Source: JADIYM01 sp964641945
GTDB taxonomy: Bacteria; Acidobacteriota; Blastocatellia; UBA7656; JADIYM01
DNA length: 57,323 nucleotides
Assembly (NCBI GenBank): GCA_964641945.1
Contig: CAZXLQ010000002.1
Span: 1-57,323, forward strand
Reading direction: 5' to 3'
The notes beneath the pieces were generated by a model, which saw only the letters and a program-made list of their open reading frames with translations, was not told the DNA's origin and ran no database searches. Both the position numbers and the translations under genes were made by a program. This document shows, in pieces, positions 33,494 to 42,136 of this stretch (position 1 is its first letter; every line of letters starts with the position of its first letter).

Positions 33494-33665
33494 CGTGCGC
33501 CACGTCGAGGGCGGGCGCCTCCTCGCCGGCGTAGTCCTCCGGATGGCGCTCGAATTCGAGCAGGCAATGCTCTGAGCAGAAGAGATAAACGCAGCCGCCG
33601 TATTCGAGCTCGAATGTCTCGGAGTCTCGACTGACGGCCATGCCGCAAACCGGATCCCAGGTCAT
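33486..33665 (-). CDS. YHS-domain protein (59 residues)
   Basis: A single YHS domain: MTWDPVCGMAVSRDSETFEL then YGGCVYLFCSEHCLLEFERH PEDYAGEE. It carries Cys7, a CxxxC-type pair (FCSEHC) and an additional Cys (GGCVY). AAAGGAGG lies 7 nt before the ATG at 33665. It is located between the multicopper oxidase and amidotransferase genes and is a paralogue of the YHS protein at 26479-26643. A copper chaperone or metal sensor role is likely from family and context. Confidence 0.8.
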   Translation of the reverse strand: MTWDPVCGMAVSRDSETFELEYGGCVYLFCSEHCLLEFERHPEDYAGEEAPALDVAHDV

Positions 33666-33724
33666 ATGAACACCTCCTTTCAGCATTGTCACCGTCGGGC
33701 CGCGGCAGCGGATGCGATCTCCGC

Positions 33725-35269
33725 CTAAACGGCGATCTCGAAATTGCGCGCCATACCGGCGTCGGAATGCTCGAGGTTGTGGCAGTGCACGAGATACACG
33801 CCCGCGAAGTCGTCGAACCTCACCAGCACGCGCACTCGTTCGCCCGGCATCACCAGTACCGTGTCCTTCCATCCCTCGTCGACGAAACCGGCTGACACCG
33901 ATCGCCACCCGGCTTCGAATCGAGGGTCGATCTGTCGCTCGAAGACCTGAAACTGGAAGCCGTGAAGATGGATCGGGTGCGCCATACCCGCACCGTGCAT
34001 TCCGGCGCTCGTGTTCTCGATGTCCCAGGCCTCGAGTGCACCGAGGCGCACGACTTCGTCGGGCAGGACTTCGTCCATCTCGAACGTGCGACCGTTGATC
34101 GACCAGCCGAACGGCGGATCCATGGTGAGCGCGAGGCGGCGCGGGCTGACCGCATTCGTCGCGTCCTCGAGCCGATAGCGGGAAATGGTCGACAAGCGCG
34201 AGGGCATCTCGAATCCCTGCGGCCCACGCCGCCGCATCCGGACGGTGAAGACGGAAAACTCGGCCCCGTTCGGGATTCTGGTGTTGCCCATCATCCCGCC
34301 CATGTCCGCTCCCGAGAATGCACGACTCAGCATCCGGAGCGACGTGCCTTTGCGATAGCGCCGGAAGTCGGCAATCACGTCGACGCGCTCGCCCGGCGCG
34401 AGGGTCACGTAGGGCCGGGCCAACGGCGCTTCGAGCAGCCCCCCGTCGGTCGAGATGACGGTCAAGGGCGACTCGTCACTCCATCCGAGCTTGTAGATGC
34501 GCGAGTTCGACGCATTGACGAGCCGCAGGCGATAGACCGACCTCTGCACATCGAGCGTGAATCCGGCCCGCCCGTTGACGAGGATCGTATCTCCAAGCGC
34601 GCCGCCGAAGTGGCCGCCGTGTCCCATCGAGGTGTACGTGAACTGGTTCGCCGAGTCGAATGACCGGTCCTGGATCACGAGCGGGATGTCGTAGTCGCCC
34701 GATGGCAGACGCGCCGCGTCTTCCTCCTCGTCGGAGACGAGGAGCAATCCCGCGAGACCGTTGTACACCTGCACGCCCGTTCGACCGTGTGGGTGGGGAT
34801 GGAACCAGTAGGTGCCGGCCCGGTCGGTGATCGGAAACTCGTACGCGTATTCGGCACCCGGCGCGACGGCGTCGCGGGGATGGCCGTCCATTTCCGGTCT
34901 GACGTGCATGCCGTGCCAGTGCACGATCGACGGCTCACGCAAACCGTTGATGAATCGGACTCGCATCGACTGGCCGCGTCTCGCACGGATGATCGGACCA
35001 AGATACCCGTCGGCAATCGGCGTCGCGGCCGACGCGTCGCCGACAAGCACGCGAGCCGTGTACGCCCACGTGTTCGTTGTACGTCCTGGAAGCAGCTGCG
35101 ATGTCGCGGGCGACGCGGTCAATTGGAGGTCGAGTCCAGCGGCCGTCTTCGTCGATCCCTCGATGGTCTGCCCGTCCAGTGCAAGCACGGGTCTGGCTGC
35201 AAGTGTGCACATCCCCAATCCGACCCAGGAGAGGAAATCGCGCCGGTCAAGCGTCGTTCTGGACGACAT
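33725..35269 (-). CDS. Tat-exported multicopper oxidase (CueO/SufI-like)
   Basis: The 514-residue enzyme has a twin-arginine signal (DRRDFLSWVG) and three cupredoxin domains. Copper ligands are visible as HWHGMH, HPHPHGRTGVQ, HPIHLHGFQFQV and HCHNLEHSDAGM, which supply the trinuclear cluster and the type-1 site (Cys in HCH, axial Met in DAGM). It should oxidise Cu(I) to Cu(II) in the periplasm, lowering copper toxicity. A Met segment (GADMGGMMGNTRIP) resembles the Met-rich insertion of CueO but is much shorter. GAGGTG precedes the ATG. It is 144 nt downstream of cusA, in the same direction. Confidence 0.9.
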   Translation of the reverse strand: MSSRTTLDRRDFLSWVGLGMCTLAARPVLALDGQTIEGSTKTAAGLDLQLTASPATSQLLPGRTTNTWAYTARVLVGDASAATPIADGYLGPIIRARRGQSMRVRFINGLREPSIVHWHGMHVRPEMDGHPRDAVAPGAEYAYEFPITDRAGTYWFHPHPHGRTGVQVYNGLAGLLLVSDEEEDAARLPSGDYDIPLVIQDRSFDSANQFTYTSMGHGGHFGGALGDTILVNGRAGFTLDVQRSVYRLRLVNASNSRIYKLGWSDESPLTVISTDGGLLEAPLARPYVTLAPGERVDVIADFRRYRKGTSLRMLSRAFSGADMGGMMGNTRIPNGAEFSVFTVRMRRRGPQGFEMPSRLSTISRYRLEDATNAVSPRRLALTMDPPFGWSINGRTFEMDEVLPDEVVRLGALEAWDIENTSAGMHGAGMAHPIHLHGFQFQVFERQIDPRFEAGWRSVSAGFVDEGWKDTVLVMPGERVRVLVRFDDFAGVYLVHCHNLEHSDAGMARNFEIAV

Positions 35270-35413
35270 GGTTCACCTCGAGTTGGTGAGCTTGCCTCTT
35301 TCGAGGAAACGCCGAGAGTCATAGCCTCGGCACCGTGAGAAGTCGCAACGAAATCGACGCGCCGCCAGAAGGACCATGATGATAGTACTCCTCGTGCGTA
35401 CATCACGCCTGAA

Positions 35414-38400
35414 CTACACCGAAACGGGATTCACGGCAGGCGCCGTCCACCGTGCCTTCACCTCGCCGTGCCACCTCCAGAGTGCGAAGATCGCCGGATA
35501 GACGGCGAGCTCGAGCACGAACGACGTGAAGATGCCGCCGATCATTGGCGCCGCAATGCGCTTCATCACGTCGGCGCCGCTCCCCGTCGACCACATTATG
35601 GGAACGAGTCCCATGAACATCACCCCCACCGTCATCACCTTCGGCCGCAGCCGCTTGACCGCGCCGTCCAGAACCGCCAGTCGCAGGTCGTTCCAGTTGC
35701 GCATCAGCCCCTTCTTCTTTCGGTCCTCATACGCGATGTCGAGATAGAGCAGCATGAACATCCCGGTCTCGGCATCGACGCCCATCAGCGCGATCAGACC
35801 GACCCAGACGGCGACGCTCATGTTGTAGTCGAGCGCGTAGAGGAACCAGATCGCGCCGACGGCCGAAAACGGGACCGCCACGAGGATGAGCATCGTCTTC
35901 GCGACCGACCGCGTGTTGAGGTAGATCAGCAGGAAAATTGCGAAGATCGTGATCGGAACGACCACCATCAAGCGCTCCTTCGCGTGCTCCATGTTCTCGA
36001 ACTGTCCGCTCCAGATGAGCTCGTACCCGGGCGGCTGCTTGACGCGTTCGCGAACCGCCTTCTTTGCGTCTTCGACGTAGGACCCGACGTCGCGCTTCGA
36101 CGTGTCGAAATCCACGAAGACGTATCCCGACAGGCGGCCGTTCTCGTTGCGGAGCATTGCCGGCCCTTCGACGAACTTGATCTCGGCGATCTGGGCGAGC
36201 GGGATCTGCGCCATGCCGTCCATTGAAACGAGCACGCGGCCGAGCCGGTCCGGGTCGCTTCGGAAGTCGCGCAGGTACCGAACGTTGATGGGGTATCGCT
36301 CCCGCCCTTCGACGGTCGTCGAGACGTTCTCGCCGCCGATAGCCTGCATCACGGCCATGTTGGCTTCCTCGACGCTCAGTCCGTACCGGGCGAGCTGCTC
36401 CCGTTTCAACTCGAAGTCGAGAAAGTACCCGCCGGCTGTCCGCTCCGCGAACACGCTCTTCGTTCCCGGCACGTCGGCCAGGGCGCCCTCGATCTCGAGC
36501 CCAACGCGCTGGATCTCGGCCAGGTCCGCACCGAGCACCTTGATTCCGATCGGGGTCCGTACGCCGGTCGTGAGCATGTCGATCCGGCCCTTGATCGGCA
36601 TGGTCCACGCGTTCGTGACGCCCGGGATCTGGAGCGCTTCGTTGAAGCCGCCGGGACCGTAGATGACTTCGTCGACGCTCTTGTGGTCCGGCCACGCGCG
36701 ACGGAGCAGCCCCTGAAGCCAGTCCGGCGCCCACGAGGAGTACCAGCGTTCCGACTTCGGCCACTCGGACTCGGGCTTGAGCACGACCACGGTTTCGAGC
36801 ATCGAGAACGGCGCCGGGTCGGTGGCCGTGTCGGCGCGACCGGCCTTGCCGAACACCCGTTCCACCTCCGGGTAGGACTTCAGGATTCTGTCCGTCGTCT
36901 GCAAGAGGGTGTTCGCCTCGGTCACGGAGATGCCGGGCATCGTCGTCGGCATGTAGAGAAGCACGCCCTCGTTGAGCGGCGGCATGAACTCGGAACCGAG
37001 CTTCTGGAATACCGGCACGGTCAGGGCCACGACGAGCACGGCCATGCCGATCGTCAGCCACGAGTTCCGGAGCACCCACTCGCAAACCGGGTGATAGAGC
37101 TTCATCAGGGGACGGCTGATGGGGTGGTTCTCTTCGCTGTGGATCTTGCCGACCAGAACGGCGTTCGTGACCCGGGCAGCCAGCTTCGGCCTGAACACGT
37201 ACGGATCCATTCGCGTGAACATCAGCCGGATCGCCGGGTCGAGGGTGATTGCAAGAAACGCCGCGATCGCCATCGCGAAGTTCTTCGTGTAGGCGAGCGG
37301 CGAAAAGAGCCGCCCTTCCTGCCCTTCGAGCGTGAAGACGGGCACGAACGCGACGGCGATGACGAGAAGCGCGAAGAAGCTCGGGCCTCCGACCTCCTTC
37401 ACCGCTCCGATGACGACGTCCTTGTAGTTGCCGGGACGTCCGTCCGCATTCCAGTGCTCGAGCTTCTTGTGTGTCTGCTCGACGACGACGATCGCCGCGT
37501 CGACCATCGCGCCGATGGCAATCGCAAGGCCACCGAGCGACATGATGTTCGCCGTCATTCCGCTCCCGTACATCGGGATGAACGCGATGACGATCGTGAT
37601 CGGAATCGTGACGATCGGCACGAGCGCCGACGGGAAGTGCCAGAGGAAAATCATGATCACGAGCGAGACGATCAGGAGCTCCTCGACGAGGGTGCCCTTG
37701 AGCGTTTCGATCGAACGCTCGATGAGCTCGGCGCGGTCGTAGGTCGTGACGATCTCGACGCCTTCGGGGAGCGAAGGCTTCAGCTCCTCGATCTTGTTCC
37801 GAACGCGCTCGATGACGTCGAGGGCGTTCTCGCCATACCGCATGATGACGATGCCGCCGACCGTTTCGCCCTGCCCATCGAGCTCGGCAACGCCTCGCCG
37901 CATGTCGGGACCGAGCGCCACGACGCCGAGGTGCTTGAGCAGGACGGGCGTCCCGCCTTTCGCGTTCGTCGCGACAACGATGTTCTCGATGTCTGCGACG
38001 CTCTTCACGTAGCCGCGGCCGCGAATCATGTACTCGCGGCCGGCGACTTCGAGGAGGCGTCCTCCGATTTCCTGGTTTCCACCGCGCACGGCCTCGAGAA
38101 CGCGCTCGAGCGTCACGTTGTAGGCGGCCAGGGCGTTCGGGTCGAGGTTGACCTGATACTGGCGGACGAAGCCCCCGAGCGGCGCGACCTCCGCGACACC
38201 GGGCAGCGACTGCAGCGCGTACCGCAGGTTCCAATCCTGGAAGCTGCGCAGCTCCGCGAGATCGAGGTTCCCCGTCCGGTCGACGAGCGCATACTCATAG
38301 ACCCAACCGACGGCCGTCTCGTCCTTCGCGAGCTCGACGGTCACGCCTTCGGGCAGCCGCGGAGTGACGTTGCTCAGGTACTCGAGCGTGCGGCTGCGCG

Positions 38401-38713
38401 CCCAGTAGATGTCGGTCCCCTCCTCGAAGACGACATAGACGTACGAGAACCCGAAGTCCGAGAAACCTCGAATGTCCTTGACCCGCGGCATTCCGAGCAT
38501 CGACGAGACGATGGGGTAGGTCAGCTGGTCCTCAACGATGTCGGGACTGCGGTCCCATTTCGAGTAGACGATGACCTGCGTATCCGAAAGGTCCGGGATC
38601 GCGTCGAGCGTCACTCGGCGCATGGACCAGACCCCGCCGATCGTCAGGGCGCCGACCGCCAGGAATACCAGGAACGGGTTTCGCGCCGAGGCCTCGATGA
38701 TGCGATTGATCAT
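35414..38713 (-). CDS. cusA: Copper/silver RND efflux pump CusA
   Basis: The 1099-residue pump has CusA hallmarks: the N-terminal sequence MINRIIEASARNPFLVFLA, DAIPDLSDTQVIVYSKWDRSP, and the HME4 fourth-helix motif AIGAMVDAAIVVVEQTHKKLEHW. It also has EFMPPLNEGVLLYMPTTMPG, holding methionines in the region of the Cu(I) triad, and GVDAETGMFMLLYLD. The length is slightly above E. coli CusA. It exports Cu(I)/Ag(I) from the periplasm or inner membrane through CusB and TolC, powered by the proton gradient. Its ATG is 6 nt after the cusB stop, so translation is coupled. Confidence 0.95.
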   Translation of the reverse strand: MINRIIEASARNPFLVFLAVGALTIGGVWSMRRVTLDAIPDLSDTQVIVYSKWDRSPDIVEDQLTYPIVSSMLGMPRVKDIRGFSDFGFSYVYVVFEEGTDIYWARSRTLEYLSNVTPRLPEGVTVELAKDETAVGWVYEYALVDRTGNLDLAELRSFQDWNLRYALQSLPGVAEVAPLGGFVRQYQVNLDPNALAAYNVTLERVLEAVRGGNQEIGGRLLEVAGREYMIRGRGYVKSVADIENIVVATNAKGGTPVLLKHLGVVALGPDMRRGVAELDGQGETVGGIVIMRYGENALDVIERVRNKIEELKPSLPEGVEIVTTYDRAELIERSIETLKGTLVEELLIVSLVIMIFLWHFPSALVPIVTIPITIVIAFIPMYGSGMTANIMSLGGLAIAIGAMVDAAIVVVEQTHKKLEHWNADGRPGNYKDVVIGAVKEVGGPSFFALLVIAVAFVPVFTLEGQEGRLFSPLAYTKNFAMAIAAFLAITLDPAIRLMFTRMDPYVFRPKLAARVTNAVLVGKIHSEENHPISRPLMKLYHPVCEWVLRNSWLTIGMAVLVVALTVPVFQKLGSEFMPPLNEGVLLYMPTTMPGISVTEANTLLQTTDRILKSYPEVERVFGKAGRADTATDPAPFSMLETVVVLKPESEWPKSERWYSSWAPDWLQGLLRRAWPDHKSVDEVIYGPGGFNEALQIPGVTNAWTMPIKGRIDMLTTGVRTPIGIKVLGADLAEIQRVGLEIEGALADVPGTKSVFAERTAGGYFLDFELKREQLARYGLSVEEANMAVMQAIGGENVSTTVEGRERYPINVRYLRDFRSDPDRLGRVLVSMDGMAQIPLAQIAEIKFVEGPAMLRNENGRLSGYVFVDFDTSKRDVGSYVEDAKKAVRERVKQPPGYELIWSGQFENMEHAKERLMVVVPITIFAIFLLIYLNTRSVAKTMLILVAVPFSAVGAIWFLYALDYNMSVAVWVGLIALMGVDAETGMFMLLYLDIAYEDRKKKGLMRNWNDLRLAVLDGAVKRLRPKVMTVGVMFMGLVPIMWSTGSGADVMKRIAAPMIGGIFTSFVLELAVYPAIFALWRWHGEVKARWTAPAVNPVSV

Positions 38714-38719
38714 GGATGC

Positions 38720-40402
38720 CTACTTCCGTTTCGGAGACTTGCTCTTGCCGGTACGGACCGGCTCGAGGTTCATCCCGCAGTACGGGCATTTTCCCGGCTG
38801 GTCCGAGATGTAGCTGGGGTGCATCGAGCAGGTCCACTTGCCTTCGACAGGCTCCTTTGGCGGGGCCGCCGACGGCTTCGCTCCAGAGCTGGAGTGATCC
38901 GTCTTCGAATGATCAACCGGCGCCGGGTCCGGCGCGGGAGTCTGGTTCGATCGATCCGCCGCCGGGGCCTCACCACCGGCCGGCGCGCCGCCGTGACCCG
39001 CGTGCGGTCCTCCCATCGCCGCTGCCGCGCTCTTGAGCTGGCTCTCGGAGTCGACGAGGAAATTCCCCGACGTGACGACGCGCTCGCCGGCCGCGAGCCC
39101 GGCCAGCACGACGTACTTCCCTTCGAACCGCTCGCCGATCGTGACCTCGCGCGGCTCAAAGTATCCGCCTTCGAGCGCGACGAAGACCCTGTCCTTGAGG
39201 CCCGAACGCATCACGGCCTCCTCGGGCACGAGCAACTGCTCGCCGGAGTCGACGGCGATCTCGACGTCGGCGTACATGTCGGGCTTGAGCTCGAAGCGCG
39301 GGTTCGGCAGGTCGATCCGCACCTTCAGCGTCCGCGTGTCGGCGTTCAGCTCCGGATAGATGTACGAGACCCTGCCGCGGAACGAGCGGCCCGGAAAGGC
39401 CGCCAGCGTGACCGTCGCCGGTTGCCCCACCCGCACCTGGGCCGACTCGTACTCGTAGACGTCGGCGATGATCCAGACGGTCGAAAGATCCGTGAGGGCG
39501 TAGAGCTCCGTCTCGGAAGTCACACGCTGTTTGAGAAATGCATTTCGCGCCGTGACGAATCCGGTGGCCTGCGCGTGAAGGGTGATCGTTCGCGACGCAG
39601 TTCCGCGCTTCTCGATCGCGTCGATCTCTTCAGCCTTGAAGTCGAACAGCTCGAGCCGCCGCCGCGCGGCCCGGTAGAGCAGATCTCCACTCTCGGGAAC
39701 GCCGGCGACGCCGCTTCCCGCGAGCTCCTGTCGCGCTCGACGCGCGAGCAGCAGCTCCTCCTGTGTCTGGTGGATTTCCGGACTGTAGATGTCGACGAGT
39801 GGTTCGCCCACACCGACGAGTTTGCCGACGGAATCGACGTGCACCCGCTCGACCCAGCCGTCGTACTTTGCGTGCACCTTGGTGACCTTGGTCTCGTCAT
39901 AGGCGAGCCGGCCGACGGCGCGGATCGATCTCGACACCCGTTCGGAGGTGACGTCGCCGAGCCGGACACCGATCAGCTGCTGTTTCTGCGCGCTGATCTC
40001 GATGACTCCCGGCGGCAGAGTCGAGTTGCTCGCGCCGCCGTCGGCGTACACCGGGACGAGGTCCATTCCGCAGTCGGGCGCCGTCCCCGGCTTGTCGGAG
40101 GTGTAGGCCGGGTGCATCGGGTCCACCCAGTACAGGACCTTCCGTTCTCCGGCGTCCTCCTCCGTTTTTCCCATTCCGAAGAGTCGATCCCGAAAGGCAT
40201 ATGCGCCTCCGGCCGCAACAAGGATGAGGAGGACGACGATGGCCGTTCGGCCACTTCGCGAAGGTGAGCCGGAACCCCTCTGGTCGGACTCGGAAGCGAC
40301 GTTGTCGGACTGCTGCACCGGCTCGTCAATGCTGCGCTCGGACCCAGATCCTGTTTCGGTGCCCTGCGGGTCCTTCGCATCGTCATTGTCGATTGTGCTC
40401 AT
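38720..40402 (-). CDS. cusB: CusB-type adaptor with two heavy-metal-binding domains
   Basis: The 560-residue adaptor has an acidic cytoplasmic N-terminus, a membrane anchor (53-70), and a heavy-metal-binding domain at 90-119 (YWVDPMHPAYTSDKPGTAPD then CGMDLVPVY). The adaptor body includes lipoyl, hairpin and barrel parts (YDGWVERVHVDSVGKLVGVG, LPNPRFELKPDMYADVEI, GNFLVDSESQLKSAAAAM). A second metal-binding domain is at 523-550 (WTCSMHPSYISDQPGKCPYC then GMNLEPV). A His-rich Pro/Ala linker joins it. Having this domain at both ends is less common than one copy; the C-terminal one has extra cysteines. It passes Cu(I) to CusA and links to the TolC channel. Confidence 0.92.
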   Translation of the reverse strand: MSTIDNDDAKDPQGTETGSGSERSIDEPVQQSDNVASESDQRGSGSPSRSGRTAIVVLLILVAAGGAYAFRDRLFGMGKTEEDAGERKVLYWVDPMHPAYTSDKPGTAPDCGMDLVPVYADGGASNSTLPPGVIEISAQKQQLIGVRLGDVTSERVSRSIRAVGRLAYDETKVTKVHAKYDGWVERVHVDSVGKLVGVGEPLVDIYSPEIHQTQEELLLARRARQELAGSGVAGVPESGDLLYRAARRRLELFDFKAEEIDAIEKRGTASRTITLHAQATGFVTARNAFLKQRVTSETELYALTDLSTVWIIADVYEYESAQVRVGQPATVTLAAFPGRSFRGRVSYIYPELNADTRTLKVRIDLPNPRFELKPDMYADVEIAVDSGEQLLVPEEAVMRSGLKDRVFVALEGGYFEPREVTIGERFEGKYVVLAGLAAGERVVTSGNFLVDSESQLKSAAAAMGGPHAGHGGAPAGGEAPAADRSNQTPAPDPAPVDHSKTDHSSSGAKPSAAPPKEPVEGKWTCSMHPSYISDQPGKCPYCGMNLEPVRTGKSKSPKRK

Positions 40403-40455
40403 TGCGGCTCCTCTTCATGTCACTGCCCGTGTGGCGCACGACGTGCAGCACGACG

Positions 40456-41214
40456 TCAGTGCTGATGCTCCGCCGGTGGCGGCGCTGCGACGCGCAACGG
40501 AGCCGGACGGTAGATCCGCTCCCAGATTGCCTCGTAGGCTGCGTCCGGCATGGCTTCCTTCACCGCGAACGTGTAGGCCTTTGGCCCGCCCGATTCGCGC
40601 TCCCAGGTCGCGAGCTCGAGCCGGAACGGGTCCGGCCGGCTCACGCCTCGAAGATCGGACCAGAGCCACGTGCGCGATCCCTTTCCCGAGTCGGAAACGA
40701 AGACGAGCCGGTCGTCGTAGACCGCGATCGTCCCCTGGCAACCACCGAACCGGTGGTGGTGCTTGACGGCCAACTCGGCGATCGGCTGCCCTTCCCGGTC
40801 GGTGAACCAGGTGATGAACGGCTTCGGCATGCGGCTGCGCAGAAAGTCACTCACTTCGCTCGTCAGCTCGCCGCCGACGATCTCGAGCGTGAAGACCCTG
40901 TCCATTCCAAAGAACTTGTTGTCCTCGTAGGTCGTGATTCGAATTCGGGTCTTCGAAAGGACTTCGAGCCGCTGGATGTCGCGATACGTCCACGATCCGC
41001 CGTGCTCGCCGTCCTTCGATCGATACTCGACCTTCTCGGCGGTAAGCGTCAGCGTGCCGTCGCGGTCTCGCAGCATCCGGCCGTGCCGGACGGTAAACGT
41101 GTACTCCTGTGCATCCGGACCGTCCGCACTCGCCTTCGTCGACAACGACACCAGCGCCAGCGCGCACGCCGCGAGTGCCAGGATGACCCTTGTCGTGATG
41201 ATTCCGCTCTGCAT
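40456..41214 (-). CDS. Exported PH-like protein in the copper operon
   Basis: The 252-residue protein has a signal peptide (MQSGIITTRVILALAACALA then LVSLSTKASADG) and two related beta-sheet halves. The first half has LTAEKVEYRSKDGEHGGSWTYRDIQ and IRITTYEDNKFFGMDRVFTL; the second has GTIAVYDDRLVFVSDSGKG and WLWSDLRGVSRPDPFRLEL. This arrangement resembles bacterial PH-like repeats. The tail ends PPPAEHQH. I do not recognise a named family. GGGAGG is 6 nt before the ATG. It lies between the transglycosylase and cusB genes, so it probably supports pump assembly or periplasmic metal handling. Confidence 0.7.
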   Translation of the reverse strand: MQSGIITTRVILALAACALALVSLSTKASADGPDAQEYTFTVRHGRMLRDRDGTLTLTAEKVEYRSKDGEHGGSWTYRDIQRLEVLSKTRIRITTYEDNKFFGMDRVFTLEIVGGELTSEVSDFLRSRMPKPFITWFTDREGQPIAELAVKHHHRFGGCQGTIAVYDDRLVFVSDSGKGSRTWLWSDLRGVSRPDPFRLELATWERESGGPKAYTFAVKEAMPDAAYEAIWERIYRPAPLRVAAPPPAEHQH

Positions 41215-41233
41215 CGTGCGCCTCCCGATCCGA

Positions 41234-42136
41234 CTATTCCTTCCTGTCCCGTTGCGGCTCCGCGTCCATTCGCGACCAGATCGCGAGAACGGACGGGACA
41301 TACGCCAGCGTTTCGGCCGGCAGGAGCCGTCGCCTCGACATCTCGTCAAAGTCCCGGACTCCGGTCCGGCGAATGACGCTCCAGACTCTTCCCTCACCTG
41401 CGTTGTAGGCTGCGAGCGCGAGCTTCCAGTCGCCGAACTGGCCGTGCAGATCCCGCAAATACCGGGCTGCAGCTCGCGTCGCAAGCGCAGTGTGGGTCCG
41501 ATGATCGACCGCACCGTCAACCGAGAGCCCGTATCGGCGCGCAGTCGCCGGCATGAACTGCCACACACCGCGAGCGCCCTTCGGCGAGAGCGCCATCGGG
41601 TTGAACCCGCTCTCGACATACGCGACCGAGAGCAGGGCAAGCGGCACTCGCTCCTCGGCGAGTATCGGGCCGAGCGACACGCGCGCGGCGGCGAGTCGCG
41701 TGTGAAGCGCCCGGGGCAAGGGGCGCGCGTCGGGAAACACGAACCGCTCGGCAAGAGGCGTGGGCGACAAGGCCTCACGTTCAAGGGCGATCGCCTTTGC
41801 AAGTTCCCCGGCGAGGCTGTCGACGCTCGCGGGACCGAGCTCGGCGGCGATGTTCTCCGCAAATGCGAGAGAGGTGCTGGCCGCAACCATGTCGCCGCGC
41901 TTTCGCGCCACGACGCCTTCCGAGACGTGACGCGACGCTTCGATCACCTGCTCCGCGGTTCGAGCGCTTGCCTCGATCGAGCTCTCGATCCGCGCCATGG
42001 CGAGCGATACCGGATCGGTGGCGGGCTCCGGGGACGGCGCCTGCCATGCACCCGCCTCCGAGCCGAACGCGAACACGATGGCCAGGAGTGCGAGGATCGC
42101 TCGTTCGATCCGGAGAGACTTTCGGGAATCCGTCAT
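41234..42136 (-). CDS. Lytic transglycosylase (SLT domain)
   Basis: The 300-residue protein has a signal peptide, a helical region (40-130) and a Slt70-type catalytic domain: VAYVESGFNPMALSPKGARG with catalytic Glu175, VWQFMPATARRYGL, and LALAAYNAGEGRVWSVI. It cleaves peptidoglycan glycan strands to 1,6-anhydro products. The ATG overlaps the TolC stop (ATGA), so it is co-translated with the outer-membrane channel. Dedicated transglycosylases are standard in secretion systems that cross peptidoglycan but are rare in RND operons. It probably opens the wall locally for assembly of the Cus duct. Confidence 0.85.
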   Translation of the reverse strand: MTDSRKSLRIERAILALLAIVFAFGSEAGAWQAPSPEPATDPVSLAMARIESSIEASARTAEQVIEASRHVSEGVVARKRGDMVAASTSLAFAENIAAELGPASVDSLAGELAKAIALEREALSPTPLAERFVFPDARPLPRALHTRLAAARVSLGPILAEERVPLALLSVAYVESGFNPMALSPKGARGVWQFMPATARRYGLSVDGAVDHRTHTALATRAAARYLRDLHGQFGDWKLALAAYNAGEGRVWSVIRRTGVRDFDEMSRRRLLPAETLAYVPSVLAIWSRMDAEPQRDRKE

